From Apoderus coryli (lineage: Eukaryota > Arthropoda > Insecta > Coleoptera > Attelabidae), in the NCBI GenBank assembly GCA_911728435.2, contig OU452210.1, positions 6,820,001-6,884,000 of the forward strand: a DNA stretch of 64,000 nt. Reading direction: 5' to 3'. The notes beneath the pieces are model-generated. The model saw only the letters and a program-made list of their open reading frames with translations, searched no databases and was not told the origin of the DNA. Each line of letters opens with the position of its first letter. Position 1 is the stretch's first letter. The position numbers and the translations under genes were made by a program. This document shows positions 61,861-64,000 of this stretch, in pieces.

Positions 61861-62411
61861 CAAATAAAAGAAAACAAACAAAAACTTCCGAAGTCAACTT
61901 CACACAATAATTAATTAAATTATGAAAAAGGAAACTAATTATGGCTTAACAAGCAATCATCAGTCCTACAATAAAGATAAAAACGAACGAATAAGAGAAA
62001 ACAAAACGCAAAATGGACAACAAATTTGTACATAAGTTTACAAGGTAAAAAACTTACCATTTGACAAGAACGAAAATAACCTGTGTTGAGTAAATAGATA
62101 AATGAAAATTCTGAATTTTATTTACACAACTCAGGTTATTTTCGTGTTTGCGAGTTGTTTTGGTGTATTATTTAGAGTTTGATGTTTTCTGTACACATAT
62201 GTTTTTGTCAAATGGTAAGTTTTTTACCTTATAAACTTATGTACAAATTTGTTGTCCATTTTGCGTTTTGTTTTCTCTTATGCGTTCGTTTTTTCTTTTT
62301 TGTAGGACTGATGATGGCTTGTTAAGCCGAATCTAGTTTCCGTTTTCATAATTGAATTAAATATTGTGTGGAGTTGATTTCGAAAGTTTTTGTTTGTTTT
62401 CTTTTATTTGA
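61861..62411. repeat. Large imperfect palindrome with divergent hairpin modules
   Basis: Left arm 61861-62090 and right arm 62124-62411 are inverse copies, the right one with about 60 extra bases (62146-62204). Each arm carries a hammerhead-like module facing outward: the right one at 62305-62341 has an intact CTGATGA and GGCTT/AAGCC stem, the left one near 61945-61975 is decayed. The phrase atggtaagtt before and gtggagttgattt after the module place it in the same family as 46635-46890. Confidence 0.75.
62305..62341 (+). other. Hammerhead-like module in right palindrome arm
   Basis: GGA (62305-62307), CTGATGA (62308-62314), one extra T, helix II GGCTT/AAGCC with GTT loop, GAA (62329-62331), near-palindrome TCTAGT, T, then TCC (62339-62341) pairing with GGA. 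The first helix III base should be A; here it is T. Confidence 0.38.
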
Positions 62412-62549
62412 AATTGAAATAATATAGTGGTATATCGTACAAATTTGAGAAATCACACGTTTCATATTCATTGACGGTCTTATACCAGCGGAGACATGCA
62501 AAAAATACTCTCAGCCACATAGTAAATAGTAGGTGAATATTGCTGATGT
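62366..62549. repeat. Direct repeat, copy 1
   Basis: About 184 bp, 318 bp upstream of a near-identical copy; from gtggagttgatttcgaaag to gtaggtgaatattgctgat. Begins inside the right arm of the large palindrome. Confidence 0.9.
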
Positions 62550-62683
62550 TTCGAGGGACGTATGATCCTTTATTGGTGTTATATTACCAGATAATTTTGA
62601 ACAAGTTGCAAATCTACATTTTTTAATATTACAGTTTGTCAAGATTTTTGAGATGCGGTTTTTGCAACTATAAGTTTAGTATT

Positions 62684-62881
62684 ATGTGGAGTTGATTTCG
62701 AAAGTTTTTGTTTTGTTTTCTTTTATTTGAAACTGAAATAATATAGTGGTAGATCGTACAAATTTGAGAAATCATACGTTTCATATTCATTGATGGTCTT
62801 ATACCAGCGGAGAGATGCAAGAAATACTCTCAGCCACATAGTAAATAGTAGGTGAATATCTAGGTGAATATTGCTGATTTT
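62684..62881. repeat. Direct repeat, copy 2
   Basis: Near-identical to 62366-62549, with a small internal duplication (ggtgaatatctaggtgaatat) close to its end. Two closely spaced direct copies recall the terminal repeats of a retroelement. Confidence 0.9.
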
Positions 62882-64000
62882 TTTTTAAGTAATCCATATC
62901 CAAGAGGAGTGACACATAAATATGTGGAATAAAATACGTCTTCTACGCAAAATAAATTATTTTGTTGTTTTTCTCAATCCCTTAATTTTCGTCTTTGTTT
63001 TATATATAAAACTTTTAGTTTTTGAGGTATCATAACCTGTCTACATATTCATATCTTCATCTTTATATTGATGAGTAGTCCGTACCCTATAGATGAGTCA
63101 AACGGGTGCCACCGAGTTCTATGGCCAAACCGGACATTTTTTCCATTTGTATTAAGGGTACGTTATATGTAGGTACTATATATCCTGTTTATCTTAAATA
63201 ATGTAAATATGCAATAAAATACCGGGCATATCATTAAAAAAAAAAAATACCGCGTAGCGTCTGTACCTAATTCAATTTAAAAATTCATAAAACTTATCGA
63301 GTGATCTTGAACATATGGTATAGTTAGCCAATTTAAACACCTGAACTTCCCAACATTTTTTAGAAGAATAATGATACATTCATATACATATTACAATTAC
63401 AAGATCAAACGAACTTATCTTAGTGAAGTTCGATCTTGATTATATGAACCCTCGTCAAAATAAATAATAATAACTGTAGTTCCCTATATCATGTACTGAA
63501 TCACACGTTTATAGTAGCAAAAATGTGATACCTACATATACCTTTTATATTAGTACGTATGTCCACCACTATACATATTTTATCAATCATTCTGTTTAAA
63601 GTAATAAAATAAGTAAGTGTGTATGAATAACCAGATTTACTTAAGAATGTCTATTTTGCTCTCACAAGCAAAGTACTCGTATTCTATTTTCATTTGCTAA
63701 TTAGCTAAGCCCTTTCACTGTGAAGTATTTCCGTATACATTCGCGAAAACCTTACTATCACAAGTAAAGTCGGAGAGTGTTATCACAAACACATATATTT
63801 ATAATAATATAAATTTGTTGTAAGCCAACAAAGTTTCCGTGCGTTATCACAAACACACATAAACGTACCTAGTAGAGTTGGTATAAAAAATTGAAATATT
63901 TCTGTGTTATCAGAACTATTATGCTATCACAAGCAACCAGTAATAATATATTATATTATATTGAATTGATTTTATTGAAATTGATTATTGACTAACCTTC

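Larger units (their letters stand above)
61062..64000 (+). other. SK intron, 5' portion (continues past the window)
   Basis: Starts with a strong donor gtaagt. Carries a hairpin module, a large imperfect palindrome and a direct repeat (61540-62881). 62882-64000 is AT-rich with a hairpin at 63401-63439 and scattered tatcacaa motifs; no exon seen. Confidence 0.8.

Noticed and set aside
1..64000. CRISPR arrays, operons, replication origins or other prokaryotic features
   Set aside because: Tandem repeats here have long units without unique spacers, and the exon-intron structure, tRNA and transposon content are eukaryotic.

Overview
The window is AT-rich animal DNA, almost certainly from an insect. 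Short protein-coding exons lie in very long introns full of mariner-type transposons, decayed LINE fragments, hairpin elements and tandem repeats, and there is an arthropod-type tRNA-Phe gene. Nothing looks bacterial, organellar or viral. I cannot name the species or order.

The only host protein gene I can support is one gene on the + strand: a small-conductance calcium-activated potassium channel (SK/KCNN). Six exons are proposed. Two are N-terminal: 8500-8595 (probable) and 33419-33552. The other four are core exons: 40705-40918 (S1), 40986-41081 (S2), 44205-44626 (S3-S5) and 60926-61061 (pore and filter). Reading phases agree across every proposed junction. S6, the calmodulin-binding domain and the C-terminus must lie beyond 64000. 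One intron is only 67 bp; others are 3.1, 7.2, 16.3 and about 24.8 kb. The filter reads G-F-G rather than G-Y-G.

Layout. 1-1631: intact, apparently young mariner-like transposon with 112-bp perfect inverted repeats, inserted in an older element. 2523-4777: dead mariner relative with terminal repeats of about 500 bp. 5000-8500: mariner relic and duplicated repeats. 8596-33418: mostly featureless intron with a tRNA-derived repeat, a perfect palindrome and a (TA)n tract. 33553-40704: LINE relic and three tandem-repeat arrays. 41082-44204: mariner relic. 44627-60925: hairpin modules, tRNA-Phe, a satellite-like array and four transposon relics. 61062-64000: a large imperfect palindrome and direct repeats.

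The most interesting non-genic signal is a set of dispersed modules with the order of a minimal type-I hammerhead ribozyme: helix I, CTGANGA, helix II, GAA, tiny palindromic helix III, helix I. The best is at 46004-46047; others are near 45253, 61540 and 62305, with decayed copies near 12237, 46790 and 61950. Helix sequences differ between copies while pairing is largely kept, and every legible copy has one extra base between the core and helix II. One module-bearing insert (46635-46890) is framed by an 11-bp direct repeat and is absent from a related copy at 60 kb, which suggests mobility. All splice sites, alignments and spacings were read by eye.
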